Positions 1 to 9,470 of a DNA stretch of 44,224 nt are shown piece by piece. The position numbers and the translations under genes are program-made. The notes under the pieces are model-generated. The model was not told the DNA's origin, searched no databases, and was given only the letters and a program-made list of their open reading frames with translations. The number at the start of each line of letters is the position of its first letter. The first letter of the stretch is position 1. Origin of the DNA: Pseudonocardiales bacterium (GTDB taxonomy: Bacteria; Actinomycetota; Actinomycetes; Mycobacteriales; Pseudonocardiaceae); NCBI GenBank assembly GCA_023252195.1, contig JAHEXI010000028.1, forward strand, positions 1 to 44,224, read 5' to 3'.

Positions 1-203
1 GCTTTGGGTCATGTTCATCGCTGTCGAGCTCCTTGGCGGAGGTGCCAGGCGGGCTGCCCGGCGGGGTGAGAGCAAAACTAGGGGCCACACCACGCCCCGC
101 CATCGGGGATCGCACCGGGTCGTCCCAGACCCGCATTAGGGGATTGACAACCCCCCAAGTTAGGGGCCCGGGGCAATTTCCGGCCGCACTCGGCTCAACG
201 ACG
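1..203. other. Left-edge stretch, no gene firmly supported
   Basis: No complete gene is visible. Two partial readings are possible and neither can be tested. One is the tail of a plus-strand gene in frame 2, ending at a TAG near 137-139 with a basic C-terminus. The other is a minus-strand gene beginning with ATG at 18 behind an AAGGAG motif and running off the left edge. The words CTAGGGG (78-84) and TTAGGGG (136-142 and 160-166) recur, and a TTGACA hexamer lies at 144-149 without a convincing -10 partner. Confidence 0.3.
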
Positions 204-767
204 ATGATCATTCCCACTTCATCACAGCTGCGGTATGTCGGCAAGCCTGCTTCGATCGATGACATGGTCGGCGACGACGTGGAATCGCGAGTGGCGCGGC
301 CGCAGGACTACGACCGGATCGTCGCGGTGATCGACGACTGGTGGGGGCGCCCGGTGCGGGCGTCGCTGCCGCGGCTGTTCCTGGACCACTTCTGGGCTAC
401 CAGTCGCGTCACCGACGATGAGTACGGTCTAGCAGCATTCCTGGTCGCGTTCGTGTCACCGTCCGCACCCGAACTGGCCTACCTGCACTTCGTTGGCGTG
501 CGACCCGACCGCCGACGCAGCGGTCTTGCGGAGTCTCTCTACGGCGAGTTCCTGGCCTATGCGTCGAGCGTGGGCTGTCGGCAGGCGCGTGCGGTCACGG
601 CGTCAGGCAACGAGGGCTCAATCCGTTTTCACCAGCGCCTCGGTTTCGACGTCAGCGCACCCATGCCGAACTACAACGGCGTCGGGCGGGCAATGGTGAC
701 CTTCACCCGCTCGCTGGAGACCATGACCAGAACCGCTTCGATCGGGTCTGCGAGGCTGCCGGCATGA
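204..767 (+). CDS. GNAT family N-acetyltransferase
   Basis: This is probably an acyl-CoA-dependent N-acetyltransferase of unknown substrate. The GNAT fold is visible from the start-proximal segment VARPQDYDRI, through the central strand LAYLHFVGVRPDRRRSGLAESL, which holds the R/Q-x-x-G-x-A-type acetyl-CoA loop (RRRSGLA), to the late segment GSIRFHQRLGF that is typical of the family. The open frame extends upstream to 33, but that part is low-complexity and unlike GNAT proteins. ATG 204 is taken as start (187 aa); ATG 264 is almost as likely, and neither has a clear Shine-Dalgarno sequence. The stop overlaps the next start in ATGA (764-767), so the two genes are probably translationally coupled. 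The family is secure, the start is not. Confidence 0.8.
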   Translation: MIIPTSSQLRYVGKPASIDDMVGDDVESRVARPQDYDRIVAVIDDWWGRPVRASLPRLFLDHFWATSRVTDDEYGLAAFLVAFVSPSAPELAYLHFVGVRPDRRRSGLAESLYGEFLAYASSVGCRQARAVTASGNEGSIRFHQRLGFDVSAPMPNYNGVGRAMVTFTRSLETMTRTASIGSARLPA

Positions 768-1222
768 TCTCGATCGAGGACTTCCTGTACTACGTAGATG
801 ATGCGCTCGACGCGATGGTGCGAATCGTCAGTGAGCTCGGCGACGACTTGGCCAATCGCCGACTCGACGTGCCCGGCGCGAACTCACCCTTCGCGATCCT
901 CACCCACTGTCTGGGCGTCATGGAATACTGGGGCGGCGAGATCGTCGCTGGTCGGGCCATCGTGCGCGACCGATCTGCTGAGTTCCGGGCCACCGGCAGC
1001 GTCGCTGAACTCGCCCATCGCGCGGAACGCGCCCGCCGGCAACTGCGTGCCGACATCGCCGCGCTCGACCCGTTCGGCCCGCCGCGCGGCTCTCCGCCTG
1101 CCATGGACTCCACGCTGCCGCTGGCCCGCACCCAGGGCGGCGCCCTGCTGCATATCTACGAGGAGCTCGCCCAGCATCGCGGTCAGCTGGAGATCACCAG
1201 AGACGTGCTGCGAAGTGGGTAG
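764..1222 (+). CDS. DinB-like four-helix-bundle protein
   Basis: A 152-residue protein with the look of the DinB/DUF664 superfamily, small helical bundles that often bind a metal and in some members act as thiol-dependent transferases (for example with mycothiol or bacillithiol). Candidate metal ligands are H48 in ILTHCLGVMEYW and H130 and H138 in LLHIYEELAQHRGQL; the HRGQ motif near the C-terminus is characteristic. It overlaps the acetyltransferase by four bases and shares its transcript. Its own 3' end converges on the pseudokinase gene with only 23 bases between. The substrate cannot be inferred. The remaining sequence is ordinary for the family in length and composition. Confidence 0.75.
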   Translation: MISIEDFLYYVDDALDAMVRIVSELGDDLANRRLDVPGANSPFAILTHCLGVMEYWGGEIVAGRAIVRDRSAEFRATGSVAELAHRAERARRQLRADIAALDPFGPPRGSPPAMDSTLPLARTQGGALLHIYEELAQHRGQLEITRDVLRSG

Positions 1223-1245
1223 CCGTTGAGACTGCCTTGAAAGCG

Positions 1246-2775
1246 TCAGGTGGCGCGCTGCTGGACGTCGAGTTCGGTGAGTTGCGACTGGTGGTGATCT
1301 TTCGTACCGCTCAGGGTGGTGATCCACACCAGCAGGTATCGCGTCGGTGGCCCGGCCCGCAGCGGGATCCGGGTGCTGCCGGACCCGAGGGTGGCGGTGC
1401 CGATCAGGGTGGTCTGTTCCAGTCGCGCGTTGGGCGATGTCGCGGTGCGTATCTCGAGCACGGTGCCCGGGCTCGGCGACACCACCGTCACTGCGGCCGC
1501 CGCGATGGGCATCTGGAAGCTCAGCATCACGCCGAGCCCCTTTTTGTAGCTGGGGAACTGCTGGAAATACGAATCAGTCGACCACCCGGTGCGCGGGTTG
1601 CCATCAAGCAGCTTGCCGACGTCCTTCTGGTGGTCCGGGCTGCCGAGTCCAGAAGGGTCATAGACAGACACGGTCTTGACCTGCACTGGCGTGGCCGACG
1701 CAGGTAGCACCGTCGGCTTGCCGGCGGCGCTGCTCGACGCGGCCGGCGGGCTGCCGGCGATGACCAATGGCGCGCCGCCGGTGTCGGTGAACACCGAGAC
1801 GACCTGCATGCCGCCGTAGCCGAGAATCGACAGGGTGGCGGCGCCCAGCACCGTCATCGATGCGCCCAGTTTGATCCGGCGTAGGTGCTGCGCCCGGCGC
1901 GGATCGATCGGGCGCCGGACCCGGCCGCCGCGGCCGCCTAGTGAGAACAAATCCTCGTCAGCCGTCACGGCGTTGAGCTCGAGCACCTGGCGCGCGGCGG
2001 ACCCGGTGTGCACGCCGCCGCCGGTTCCTGGGCCGGCAATGCAGCGCAGCGCCAGGGTGGACAACTCCACCGGCACCTCGGGTCGCAGGGTCGTCGGACT
2101 GATCGGCAACCGGTCCGTTCCCAGCGTCGCCGGCGGCAGGCCAGGTGGTCCGTCTGGCAGCGGCCAACACCCGGTGAGCAGTAGGTACAGCATCGCGCCC
2201 AGGCCGCGGATATCGTCGCGGGACCCGCTTGATACGGGCGGACCCGGGAAGGCGAGACGTGCCTGCCGGTCGGTGGTCACCCGGATCCGGTCCGGATGGT
2301 CGCAGCCGAGGACCAGACCGGCGTTGTGGGCCGCGTCGACGGCGCCAGCCAACGGCACCAGCACGCCGGCCGCCACCGACGGCGGCAGCGGGCCGCCATC
2401 CAGCAGGTCGACCAGGGCACAACCCGGGGTCCATTCGGCGACGATCACCGCGACGGTCGGGCCGTCACCGTGCACCGGTTCCAGCACATCGAGCATCCGC
2501 GCTGCGCCCGGTGTGTCCAGACGAGCCGACCGCAATGCCCGCGCGACGGCGGTACGGATCAGCGTGAGCTCCGCGGGGTGCGGTGCAGCGATGAACAAGG
2601 TCAGCGCGACTTCACGCTCCAGCATCAGGTCGCGGCCTCGCCAGAGGCGGGCGGCGCAGCGGTCGTCGCGGCCGAGTTCAGCCAGCAACCGGTAACGACC
2701 TTGGCCGAGAACACAGCCGGGAGTCGGCCACGAGGGATCGGACCGGTGTGGCCCTGTCCCCGCCGACTCGCTCAC
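1246..2775 (-). CDS. Membrane pseudokinase with extracytoplasmic discoidin-like domain (split MviN C-terminus)
   Basis: A 509-residue protein with three parts: an N-terminal protein-kinase fold (GRYRLLAELG to about residue 240), a basic stretch and one membrane helix (MTVLGAATLSILGYGGMQVV), and an outer domain resembling discoidin/F5-F8 folds (KLLDGNPRTGWSTD). The kinase is degenerate. The glycine loop is weak, the VAxK lysine is replaced in REVALTLF, HRD is replaced by LGC in AGLVLGCDHPD, and no DFG is seen. It is therefore read as a pseudokinase. In Mycobacterium the same parts are fused to the C-terminus of MviN/MurJ, where the phosphorylated pseudokinase recruits FhaA; here it is a separate gene directly downstream of murJ. 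GTG 2775 is chosen because GGGAGG lies just upstream and the kinase homology begins soon after. The longer frame would overlap murJ. Confidence 0.85.
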   Translation of the reverse strand: MSESAGTGPHRSDPSWPTPGCVLGQGRYRLLAELGRDDRCAARLWRGRDLMLEREVALTLFIAAPHPAELTLIRTAVARALRSARLDTPGAARMLDVLEPVHGDGPTVAVIVAEWTPGCALVDLLDGGPLPPSVAAGVLVPLAGAVDAAHNAGLVLGCDHPDRIRVTTDRQARLAFPGPPVSSGSRDDIRGLGAMLYLLLTGCWPLPDGPPGLPPATLGTDRLPISPTTLRPEVPVELSTLALRCIAGPGTGGGVHTGSAARQVLELNAVTADEDLFSLGGRGGRVRRPIDPRRAQHLRRIKLGASMTVLGAATLSILGYGGMQVVSVFTDTGGAPLVIAGSPPAASSSAAGKPTVLPASATPVQVKTVSVYDPSGLGSPDHQKDVGKLLDGNPRTGWSTDSYFQQFPSYKKGLGVMLSFQMPIAAAAVTVVSPSPGTVLEIRTATSPNARLEQTTLIGTATLGSGSTRIPLRAGPPTRYLLVWITTLSGTKDHHQSQLTELDVQQRAT

Positions 2776-2836
2776 GGTGATGTCACCCTCCCTGGGCCGT
2801 TCCGGACGTTTCGGCGCTTCGGGATGATTGTCAAGC

Positions 2837-4549
2837 TTACGGCTCCCGAGGGCTAGTTGACCGAGTACCGCCGGCCGAGCCGGTAATCGGACGCAACCCC
2901 GCGAAGACTGGGGAGCGCAGCGCATCGGTGACTTCTGGCGTCCGCAGGACGATCAGGGCAAGGCCCATCACGACGCCGACGATCACCGTCGTGAGCACCA
3001 AGTCAAGCCAGGCGCCGGCCACGCCGTTGAAGTCGGTCAGGGCGCGCAGGGCGAGCACCGCGCCCACCGCGGGCACGGCGCTGAGCAGGCAGTTGCGCAA
3101 AGTGAGCAAGCTGCGTTTGGTCTCCACTCGGCCGAGTCGCCGGCGCAGCCACACCTGCCCCACCATGGCGCCCACTACGCAGGACAGCGAGTTGGCCGCG
3201 GTGAGCCCGAGCACCACATCGGCGTCGTCGAGGAACACCGGGCAAGCCAGCAGCAGCGGCAGCTTCACGGCGACCATCACAGCGTTGATCATTGTCGGGG
3301 TGCGTGCGTCGGCCATCGAATAGAACACCCGCAGCTGAAGCATCGTCATCGCGTAGGGCAGCAGACCGAAGGCGGACACCGCCAGCGCGGTACCCAGGCG
3401 CTCGGCGTTGCTGCCCGCCTTGCCCAGCGAGAACAGCGCGAGGCCGATCTGCTCGCCGGCCAGGGTGAACACCACGGTGATCGGTACCAGCAGCACGATG
3501 AGGTAGCGACTGGCCGTCGACAGGTGCTCGACCAGTCCTCGCCAGTCGGCGTCGGCCGCCGCCCGGCTCATCCGTGGCATGATCGCTGTGAGCAGGGAGT
3601 AGCCGAGGACGCCATAGGGTAGTTGCAGGAGCAGCCAGACCAGGCTGTAAATCACTACCCCGCCCGGATCGCCTTGCGCTGCCGAGCGGGTGGTGACCAC
3701 GAAGCCAAGTTGGCCGACGAGCACGTAGAGGACGAACCAGGCCGCCATCCCGCAGGCCTGGGTCAGCCGGGAGTCCCATCCCCATCGCCAGCCGAAGTGA
3801 AAACCGGCCCGACGTAACCCGGGTATCTGCACCAGCGCCTGAGCGACAATGCCAGCGGTCGTGCCCAGGCCCAATACCAGCAATTTCGGGTCGCTGAGCC
3901 GCGCTGGGTTGACGCTGATCTCCCCTGGTACGAGGGCGTAGATCCCTAACGACACCAGCACGATGACGTTGTTGAGGACCGGTGCCCAGGCCGGCGGACC
4001 GAAGCTGCTGCGGGCGTTGAGAATCGCCCCGAATAGCCCAGACAGGCCGTAGAACACGATCTGCGAGAGCAGTAGATAACCGAACATGGTGGTCAGCTGC
4101 GGGTTGGCGTCCTCGCCGTCGCCCAGGAACAACACGGCCAGCAACGGTGCCGCGGCGATGGCGAGCACGCTGGCCACTCCCAGCGCCACGCAGGCAACGG
4201 TGACCAGTCGCTGCACGTAGGCCTCGCCCTGGTCGCGGTCCTCTCTCGCGGCGCGCACTAGCAATGGCACCACCACGCTGGTCAACACTCCGCCGAGGAG
4301 GACCTCGTAGAGCATCGCCGGCAGCGTGTTGGAGACCGTGTAGGAGTCGCTGACCACGCCCAGCCCTAGTACGGCGGCGAGGGCGAGCTGGCGGAGGAAC
4401 CCGGTGATCCGGCTGACCAGGGTCGCCACCGCCATCGTGCGAGTGGCTGCGGCCAGCGAGCTCTGCCCTTTTCTGTGAGCTTTTTCGGGCTGGTCGGTGG
4501 ACAGGCCGTCGGACGGCAGTTGCGTGCGGTTCGCGGTATCCAACGTCAC
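2837..4549 (-). CDS. murJ: Lipid II flippase MurJ
   Basis: A 570-residue multi-pass membrane protein of the MOP/MviN family that moves lipid II across the cytoplasmic membrane for peptidoglycan synthesis. The N-terminal signature SRITGFLRQLALAAVLG is present, with R47 and R53 spaced like the essential arginines of E. coli MurJ TM1. The body is a run of hydrophobic segments joined by short basic loops, for example VVSDSYTVSNTLPAMLYEVL. A cytoplasmic leader of about 35 residues precedes TM1. The protein lacks the C-terminal pseudokinase extension of mycobacterial MviN; that part is encoded next door. Its ATG overlaps the stop of the DUF6049 gene in ATGA (4546-4549). Its stop is followed by 61 bases before the pseudokinase start. 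Confidence 0.93.
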   Translation of the reverse strand: MTLDTANRTQLPSDGLSTDQPEKAHRKGQSSLAAATRTMAVATLVSRITGFLRQLALAAVLGLGVVSDSYTVSNTLPAMLYEVLLGGVLTSVVVPLLVRAAREDRDQGEAYVQRLVTVACVALGVASVLAIAAAPLLAVLFLGDGEDANPQLTTMFGYLLLSQIVFYGLSGLFGAILNARSSFGPPAWAPVLNNVIVLVSLGIYALVPGEISVNPARLSDPKLLVLGLGTTAGIVAQALVQIPGLRRAGFHFGWRWGWDSRLTQACGMAAWFVLYVLVGQLGFVVTTRSAAQGDPGGVVIYSLVWLLLQLPYGVLGYSLLTAIMPRMSRAAADADWRGLVEHLSTASRYLIVLLVPITVVFTLAGEQIGLALFSLGKAGSNAERLGTALAVSAFGLLPYAMTMLQLRVFYSMADARTPTMINAVMVAVKLPLLLACPVFLDDADVVLGLTAANSLSCVVGAMVGQVWLRRRLGRVETKRSLLTLRNCLLSAVPAVGAVLALRALTDFNGVAGAWLDLVLTTVIVGVVMGLALIVLRTPEVTDALRSPVFAGLRPITGSAGGTRSTSPREP

Positions 4550-6756
4550 CCGACTTCCCGTCTACGGCGTACTCGGCGCACCAGCCTGCGGGCCACCAGC
4601 AGAACCAGCGCGGCACCCGCGCCCGCGGTGAGCGCGACTGTAACCCTGCTGAACGCGGTGGAACGCAGCTGGAGGGTGCTCGGCTCGCCCAGCGGGGTGC
4701 CGCCCGGGGTGCTCAGCCGGGCATCGACGCTGAACTGACCCGCCCGGCTGACCTTCGCTGGGATGACCAGCTGCCGGGTACTGCGAGCCGGCACCAGCTG
4801 CAGCCCGACTTCGCCCGATCGCAGCCCGGCGGTCTCCGACAGGCTCAGTTGCACCTGCATTCCGACCGGAAGCTCATTGCTTACGGTGATCAACAGTGGC
4901 GAATCCGAGGCCGCCAGGCTGTAGGTCCCGGGTGGCTGCACGATCCGCACCGATCGGCGCAGGTCGTCGAGCCGGCTGCTCTCCTCGCTGGTGACCAGCG
5001 CGGCCCGACTGGGTAACCCGCGCCAAGCGGCGGACACGCCACGGAGCAAGCCCAGCCGCAGCGGATCGAGCAAGGTGGCCGGCCGCAAATTCGCGGCCGG
5101 GTCCAGGACGGTGGCTACCTGGAGATCGCGCAGGACGTTGCGATCCCACAGGACCTCCGCGGTGACCGAAGGAGGGATCTCCTGGGCGCCGGCCTGTGGC
5201 GGATAGGTCAGCGCGACGGCGGCATCGGCAGGATGGGTGCCGGCCAACGTTGGCAGCTCGCGAGGGGTGACGAAACCGGCCGCCAGCAGTTGCCGGGCAC
5301 CGATCAACAGCGCGGTGGCCTCCGTACCGCGGACCTGCCAGCGGCGCGGCGGGACCAGCACGACGGGCCGACCGCTGGCGGCGCGATACGCCAGTGCGCC
5401 GAGCCCGTCCTGGGTGGGTAGCGGGTTCGCGGTGCTGGCCAGCGCGCTGGCCACCAGCGGGTCGACGAGTACACCGACGGGGGTGGCGCCGTGGCCGCCC
5501 GGTATGGCGATGCCCGGGTTGGTGGTACCTGAAGCGCCACCAACGAGGCTGACCACGTCCGCTGGGGCCGCCGGTGCGGGGATGATGCCGCGCGGGTCCA
5601 ACAGCACGGCGTGGGTCTGCAGGGCGGTGAGGTCAGCCAGTGTTCGCTCGTCGAGTATCTGGTTGGCCGGCCAGCTGACCCCGGTCAGTGGCTGCACCCC
5701 GAGCAAGTCTCCCACCAGCCGCGTGCCGGTGCTGGTGGCCAGCGCCTCCAGGTCGGTCAGGCCGGCCCGGGACAGCGCTACCAGGTCGGCATCTGCGTAG
5801 GGCAGTGGCAGCACGCAGCGCCCCTGGACGGCCGCGCGCAGCCGATCGAGCCAGGTCCGCGCATCCCGCGCACCGGTGCCGTCGCTGATTCCGCCCGGGT
5901 GAGACACCTGGTAGCCGTGGCTCATCCCGTCGAGGGTGTCCAACAGCAGTGGATCGACCGCCACGCACACGGCCGCGCCCAGCGGTGACCCCGGTGGCAC
6001 CGCCTGTTCCAACGCCCCGAGCAGCCCGTCCAGCCGCCCACCGGGTGCGATGTCGGCGGCCAGCGGGTCGGTTCCGGCGCGGTCACTGTGCAGCAGAACC
6101 GGGTCGCCGGGCTCGCTCGGGAGTCGATCGGGTGCGGCGGCCAGCGGCCACAACACGGTCAGCGGGGCCGGCTGCGAGGGTTGGGCTAGCACCGGGCCCG
6201 GTGGTTCACCTGGGCCCGCGGGGGGAATGCCGAGCACCGGCAACAGCAGTGGGACCGACGCCAGCCGCGCGACGCCGCCGAAGTCCGGTTTTCCGTTGAG
6301 GTTGACCAGCACCGGGTACACGCCTGGTTCGGTGATCTGCAACGACTCCAGGTCGGCCCCGCCGCGCAGCGGCACCTCTAGGGTAAACGGGGTGCTCTGG
6401 CCGGGGGCGAGATCAACCGGTAGCGGCTGGAATCGGGTGACGTGCGGCGCGTCGGCGCCGCCTGCGACGGCGCGCGCGGCGGCGTCGTCGGAGGTTATCG
6501 GCTCGTCGCGTTGCAAGCGGACCGCGAGCTTGGTGATCGGGCGGTCCCCGATGTTGACCACTGTGCCGGTCACCCGGAGCACCGGCGCGCTGGTGGCGGT
6601 GACCATCCGCGGCGACAAACTGGACAGCTCAAGCCGAGCCAGCACATTCGGACGGTCCGGTTGCCCCATCGCTAGCGCCGCCACGACGCCAGGGCCCAGT
6701 AAGATCAGCACCGTCACCAGGACGGCTGCGGCGCCACGATGGAGCCGGTATCTCAT
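4546..6756 (-). CDS. DUF6049 family membrane-anchored secreted protein
   Basis: A 736-residue protein equivalent in position and build to mycobacterial Rv3909. It begins with a signal or anchor segment (RYRLHRGAAAVLVTVLILLGP), has a large extracytoplasmic part, and ends in a membrane helix with an arginine-rich tail (ALVLLVARRLVRRVRRRREVG). The first outer region (RPNVLARLELSSLSPRMVTATSAPVLRVTGTVVN) looks like an immunoglobulin-like beta domain. The conserved position between the Nudix gene and murJ suggests a cell-envelope role with MurJ, but the molecular function is unknown. ATG 6756 was chosen because it starts a proper signal peptide; the frame continues upstream into the Nudix gene without homology. 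It is coupled to murJ by a four-base overlap. Confidence 0.85.
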   Translation of the reverse strand: MRYRLHRGAAAVLVTVLILLGPGVVAALAMGQPDRPNVLARLELSSLSPRMVTATSAPVLRVTGTVVNIGDRPITKLAVRLQRDEPITSDDAAARAVAGGADAPHVTRFQPLPVDLAPGQSTPFTLEVPLRGGADLESLQITEPGVYPVLVNLNGKPDFGGVARLASVPLLLPVLGIPPAGPGEPPGPVLAQPSQPAPLTVLWPLAAAPDRLPSEPGDPVLLHSDRAGTDPLAADIAPGGRLDGLLGALEQAVPPGSPLGAAVCVAVDPLLLDTLDGMSHGYQVSHPGGISDGTGARDARTWLDRLRAAVQGRCVLPLPYADADLVALSRAGLTDLEALATSTGTRLVGDLLGVQPLTGVSWPANQILDERTLADLTALQTHAVLLDPRGIIPAPAAPADVVSLVGGASGTTNPGIAIPGGHGATPVGVLVDPLVASALASTANPLPTQDGLGALAYRAASGRPVVLVPPRRWQVRGTEATALLIGARQLLAAGFVTPRELPTLAGTHPADAAVALTYPPQAGAQEIPPSVTAEVLWDRNVLRDLQVATVLDPAANLRPATLLDPLRLGLLRGVSAAWRGLPSRAALVTSEESSRLDDLRRSVRIVQPPGTYSLAASDSPLLITVSNELPVGMQVQLSLSETAGLRSGEVGLQLVPARSTRQLVIPAKVSRAGQFSVDARLSTPGGTPLGEPSTLQLRSTAFSRVTVALTAGAGAALVLLVARRLVRRVRRRREVG

Positions 6757-6781
6757 CCGGAAGAACTCATCTGCGGGCCCC

Positions 6782-7291
6782 TCATGCGGAGTCCGCGAGA
6801 ATCGTGGTGGCGCGCTGGACCAGGCGGCGCTCGTCGGCGTAGGCCAGCCGTGCCGGCAGATCAGCCAGCGCCACCCAGGCCACCTCGGTGACCTCGACAT
6901 CAGCGTCGGACAGCTCGCCGCCCACCGCGCGCAGCAGGAAGTGGTGCACCGTCTTGTGCACCCGACGATCTTCGGCGACGAACCAGTAGTCGATGCTGCC
7001 CAAGGCGGCCATCACCGCGCTGTCGATGCCGGTCTCCTCGGCCACCTCACGCACGGCTGCTTGTTCCGCGGTCTCGCCGTCTTCGACGTGCCCCTTGGGT
7101 AGCGACCACAGCAGCCGGCCGCGCCGGTCCAGCCGGCCGATCACGGCTGCTCGCCCGGTCTCGGTGTCCACCACCAGCCCACCGGCCGAGGTCTCCGCCA
7201 CGGTGCGCATCCGAGTGGAGCGACTCTTGCCCTGGCCAGGTGCCTTGCGCGCATCCTTGTCTCGGCTGGACTTTCTGGAGCGCGCAGGCAT
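6782..7291 (-). CDS. Nudix hydrolase (MutT4-like position)
   Basis: A 169-residue Nudix hydrolase. The full Nudix box G-x5-E-x7-REUxEExGU is visible from G67 to I89 (GHVEDGE, then REVAEETGI), giving the Mg-binding glutamates E82, E85 and E86. The family hydrolyses nucleoside diphosphates linked to another group; the exact substrate is unknown. The N-terminus ([20 protein letters not shown]) is strongly basic and probably disordered. It is the first gene of a minus-strand run with DUF6049 (25 bases downstream) and murJ, and diverges from cca. This matches the position of mycobacterial mutT4. ATG 7291 is preferred; the frame further upstream would run into the cca promoter region. Confidence 0.9.
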   Translation of the reverse strand: MPARSRKSSRDKDARKAPGQGKSRSTRMRTVAETSAGGLVVDTETGRAAVIGRLDRRGRLLWSLPKGHVEDGETAEQAAVREVAEETGIDSAVMAALGSIDYWFVAEDRRVHKTVHHFLLRAVGGELSDADVEVTEVAWVALADLPARLAYADERRLVQRATTILADSA

Positions 7292-7365
7292 GGCGCCGAT
7301 GGTATCGGCGTCGCCGCCTTGCCCGTGGGCCAGTCGTCGCAACGGAGCAGTTACCCTCGCTCCTC

Positions 7366-8832
7366 GTGTCACCCTCACCTTCCGCGCTCGGAAATCGCAT
7401 CCCGGCCGCGAGTCACGCACAGCACAATGCCATCGTGGAGCTACTCCGGATCGCGCCGGTCGCCGACGAGCTGGCCGCCCGGTTCACCGCGGCCGGCCAT
7501 TGCCTGTACCTGGTCGGCGGCAGCGTGCGCGACGCGCTGTTGGGCAGGTTGGGCACCGACCTGGATTTCACCACCGACGCGCGACCGGACGCGATCCAAG
7601 CGATCCTGGCGGGCTGGGCGGATGCCGTGTGGGACACCGGGATCGCCTTCGGCACCGTCGGTGCTACCAGGGCCGGTATCCAGTGTGAGATCACCACCTT
7701 CCGGGCGGACCGCTACGATCGGGTGTCGCGCAATCCCGACGTCGTCTTCGGCGACACGGTTGAGGGCGACCTGGCTCGCCGCGACTTCACCGTCAACGCG
7801 ATGGCGGTGAAGTTGCCGCTGCGAGACCATGGCCGGTTCGTCGACCCGCACGACGGGGTGGCCGCACTGGCGCGCCGTGAGCTGGACACCCCCGCGACGC
7901 CGGAGGAGTCCTTCGCCGACGATCCGCTGCGGATGTTGCGGGCGGCCCGGTTCGTCTCCCAGCTTGGCTTCACCCTCGCCCCGCGGGTCCGGGAGGCGCT
8001 GGTTGCGATGGCGGGCGAGATCCGCCGGATCACCGTCGAGCGGGTGTCGGCGGAACTGTCCAAACTGCTACTTGGCGCCAATCCGCGAGCTGGCGTCGAG
8101 CTGATGGTGGACACCGGGCTGGCCGAACACGTGCTGCCCGAGGTGCCCGCGATGCGCCTGGAGATCGACGAGCATCATCAGCACAAGGACGTCTACACGC
8201 ATTCGTTGATCGTCCTCGAGCAGGCGATCGCGCTGGAGGACGGCGAGCCCGATCTGGTGCTGCGGTTGGCGGCGTTGCTGCACGACATCGGCAAGCCGGC
8301 CACCCGCCGCCACGACCCCGCCGGCGGGGTGAGCTTTCACCATCACGAGGTCGTCGGGGCCAAGCTGGTCCGCAAGCGGTTGCGTGCGCTGCGCTACCCC
8401 ACCCGGGTCATCGACGAGGTCGCCACGCTGGTGTTCCTGCACCTGCGGTTCCACGGCTACGGCGGCGGCGAGTGGACCGACTCGGCGGTGCGTCGCTACG
8501 TCACCGACGCCGGGGAGCTGCTTCCTCGGCTGCACAAGCTCGTCCGGGCCGACTGCACCACCCGCAACCGTCGCAAGGCGCTCGCGCTGCAACGCACCTA
8601 TGACGATCTGGAGTCGCGCATCGAGCGGATCCGCGCCGAGGAGGACCTCGCGGCGGTACGACCGGACCTGGACGGCAACGCGATCATGGAGCTGCTCGGG
8701 TTGCCGCCGGGTCCGCTGGTCGGCCAGGCGTGGCGACACCTCAAGGAGGTGCGCTTGGACCGGGGTCCGCTGTCCCGGCAGGAGGCCGAGGTTGTCCTGC
8801 GCCGGTGGGCGCAGGACAACCTCGGCTCGTGA
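7366..8832 (+). CDS. cca: CCA tRNA nucleotidyltransferase
   Basis: This adds or repairs the 3'-CCA end of tRNAs (class II nucleotidyltransferase, often annotated pcnA in actinobacteria). The catalytic head shows [12 protein letters not shown] at residues 50-60 and the metal-binding DLD at 65-67 (GTDLDFTT). The neck has [26 protein letters not shown]-terminal HD-type domain follows with [11 protein letters not shown] and LLHDIGKP. The length (488 aa) is usual for actinobacteria. GTG 7366 is chosen because the conserved part begins soon after and upstream codons overlap the divergent Nudix start region. Its stop codon lies inside a 12-bp-stem inverted repeat that also includes the start of idi, so the two genes may be linked. 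Confidence 0.93.
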   Translation: MSPSPSALGNRIPAASHAQHNAIVELLRIAPVADELAARFTAAGHCLYLVGGSVRDALLGRLGTDLDFTTDARPDAIQAILAGWADAVWDTGIAFGTVGATRAGIQCEITTFRADRYDRVSRNPDVVFGDTVEGDLARRDFTVNAMAVKLPLRDHGRFVDPHDGVAALARRELDTPATPEESFADDPLRMLRAARFVSQLGFTLAPRVREALVAMAGEIRRITVERVSAELSKLLLGANPRAGVELMVDTGLAEHVLPEVPAMRLEIDEHHQHKDVYTHSLIVLEQAIALEDGEPDLVLRLAALLHDIGKPATRRHDPAGGVSFHHHEVVGAKLVRKRLRALRYPTRVIDEVATLVFLHLRFHGYGGGEWTDSAVRRYVTDAGELLPRLHKLVRADCTTRNRRKALALQRTYDDLESRIERIRAEEDLAAVRPDLDGNAIMELLGLPPGPLVGQAWRHLKEVRLDRGPLSRQEAEVVLRRWAQDNLGS

Positions 8833-8873
8833 GTGAGTAACAGTGTTATGGCACTCGATGCCACTCACGAGCC
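8824..8873. repeat. Hairpin spanning the cca stop and idi start
   Basis: A perfect 12-bp inverted repeat: GGCTCGTGAGTG at 8824-8835 and CACTCACGAGCC at 8862-8873. The loop contains both candidate idi starts (GTG 8843, ATG 8858), and the left arm contains the cca stop codon. If it forms in mRNA it would place the idi initiation region in a loop. Confidence 0.7.
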
Positions 8874-9418
8874 CTGACGACGCTCCGGTCGTCCTGCTCG
8901 ATGAGGATCACCGGCCGATCGGGCAGTTGCCCAAGTCCCAGGTGCACCACACCGCGACACCGCTGCATCTGGCGTTCTCCTGCTACGTCTTCGACGGCTC
9001 CGGCGCCCTGCTGATGACCCGCCGCGCCGTCACCAAACGGACCTGGCCAGGGGTGTGGACGAACACCTGTTGCGGTCACCCGCTGCCAGGTGAGGCATCC
9101 GCCGACGCGGTCGCCCGGCGGCTGCGCGAGGAGCTGGGATTGCGGCTGGTGCGCTCGGCGGTGGCACTGCCCGACTTCAGCTACCGAGCGGTGGCGCCCG
9201 ACGGTGTGGTGGAGAACGAGTTCTGCCCGGTGCTGGTAGGTACTGTCGACGGTGAACTACGGCCCGACCCATCCGAGGTGCTGGAATATCGGTGGGCACC
9301 CTGGCCCGACGTGGTGACGCTGGTCGAGGCCGCACCCTGGGCGATCAGCCCCTGGTCAGCCCTTCAGATCCCGCAGCTCGCCACTCTCAACCGCCCCCCA
9401 TGGTCGCTGCTCACCTAA
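8858..9418 (+). CDS. idi: Isopentenyl-diphosphate delta-isomerase (type I)
   Basis: This interconverts IPP and DMAPP, the two C5 building blocks of isoprenoids. It is a 186-residue Nudix-fold enzyme. The catalytic cysteine motif TNTCCGHP (C72) and the acidic motif ENEFCPV (E119, E121) are intact, and the REELGLRL helix supplies metal ligands. The start is ambiguous between GTG 8843 and ATG 8858; neither has a strong ribosome-binding site, and both lie in the loop of the inverted repeat at 8824-8873. The gene follows cca by only a few bases and converges on an MFS gene. Its product would balance the precursor pool used by the hopanoid operon about 24 kb away, which encodes Dxs, an IspH domain and a prenyl synthase but no isomerase. 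Confidence 0.93.
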   Translation: MPLTSPDDAPVVLLDEDHRPIGQLPKSQVHHTATPLHLAFSCYVFDGSGALLMTRRAVTKRTWPGVWTNTCCGHPLPGEASADAVARRLREELGLRLVRSAVALPDFSYRAVAPDGVVENEFCPVLVGTVDGELRPDPSEVLEYRWAPWPDVVTLVEAAPWAISPWSALQIPQLATLNRPPWSLLT

Positions 9419-9470
9419 GCTTCCGGTTCTTTTTTGTCGACTCGCCACGCAGGCGCCCTACCCACACCGC

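Noticed and set aside
78-166. Repeated TAGGGG words as a regulatory array
   Set aside because: Three short words at irregular spacing in GC-rich DNA; no second half-site or promoter supports a function.
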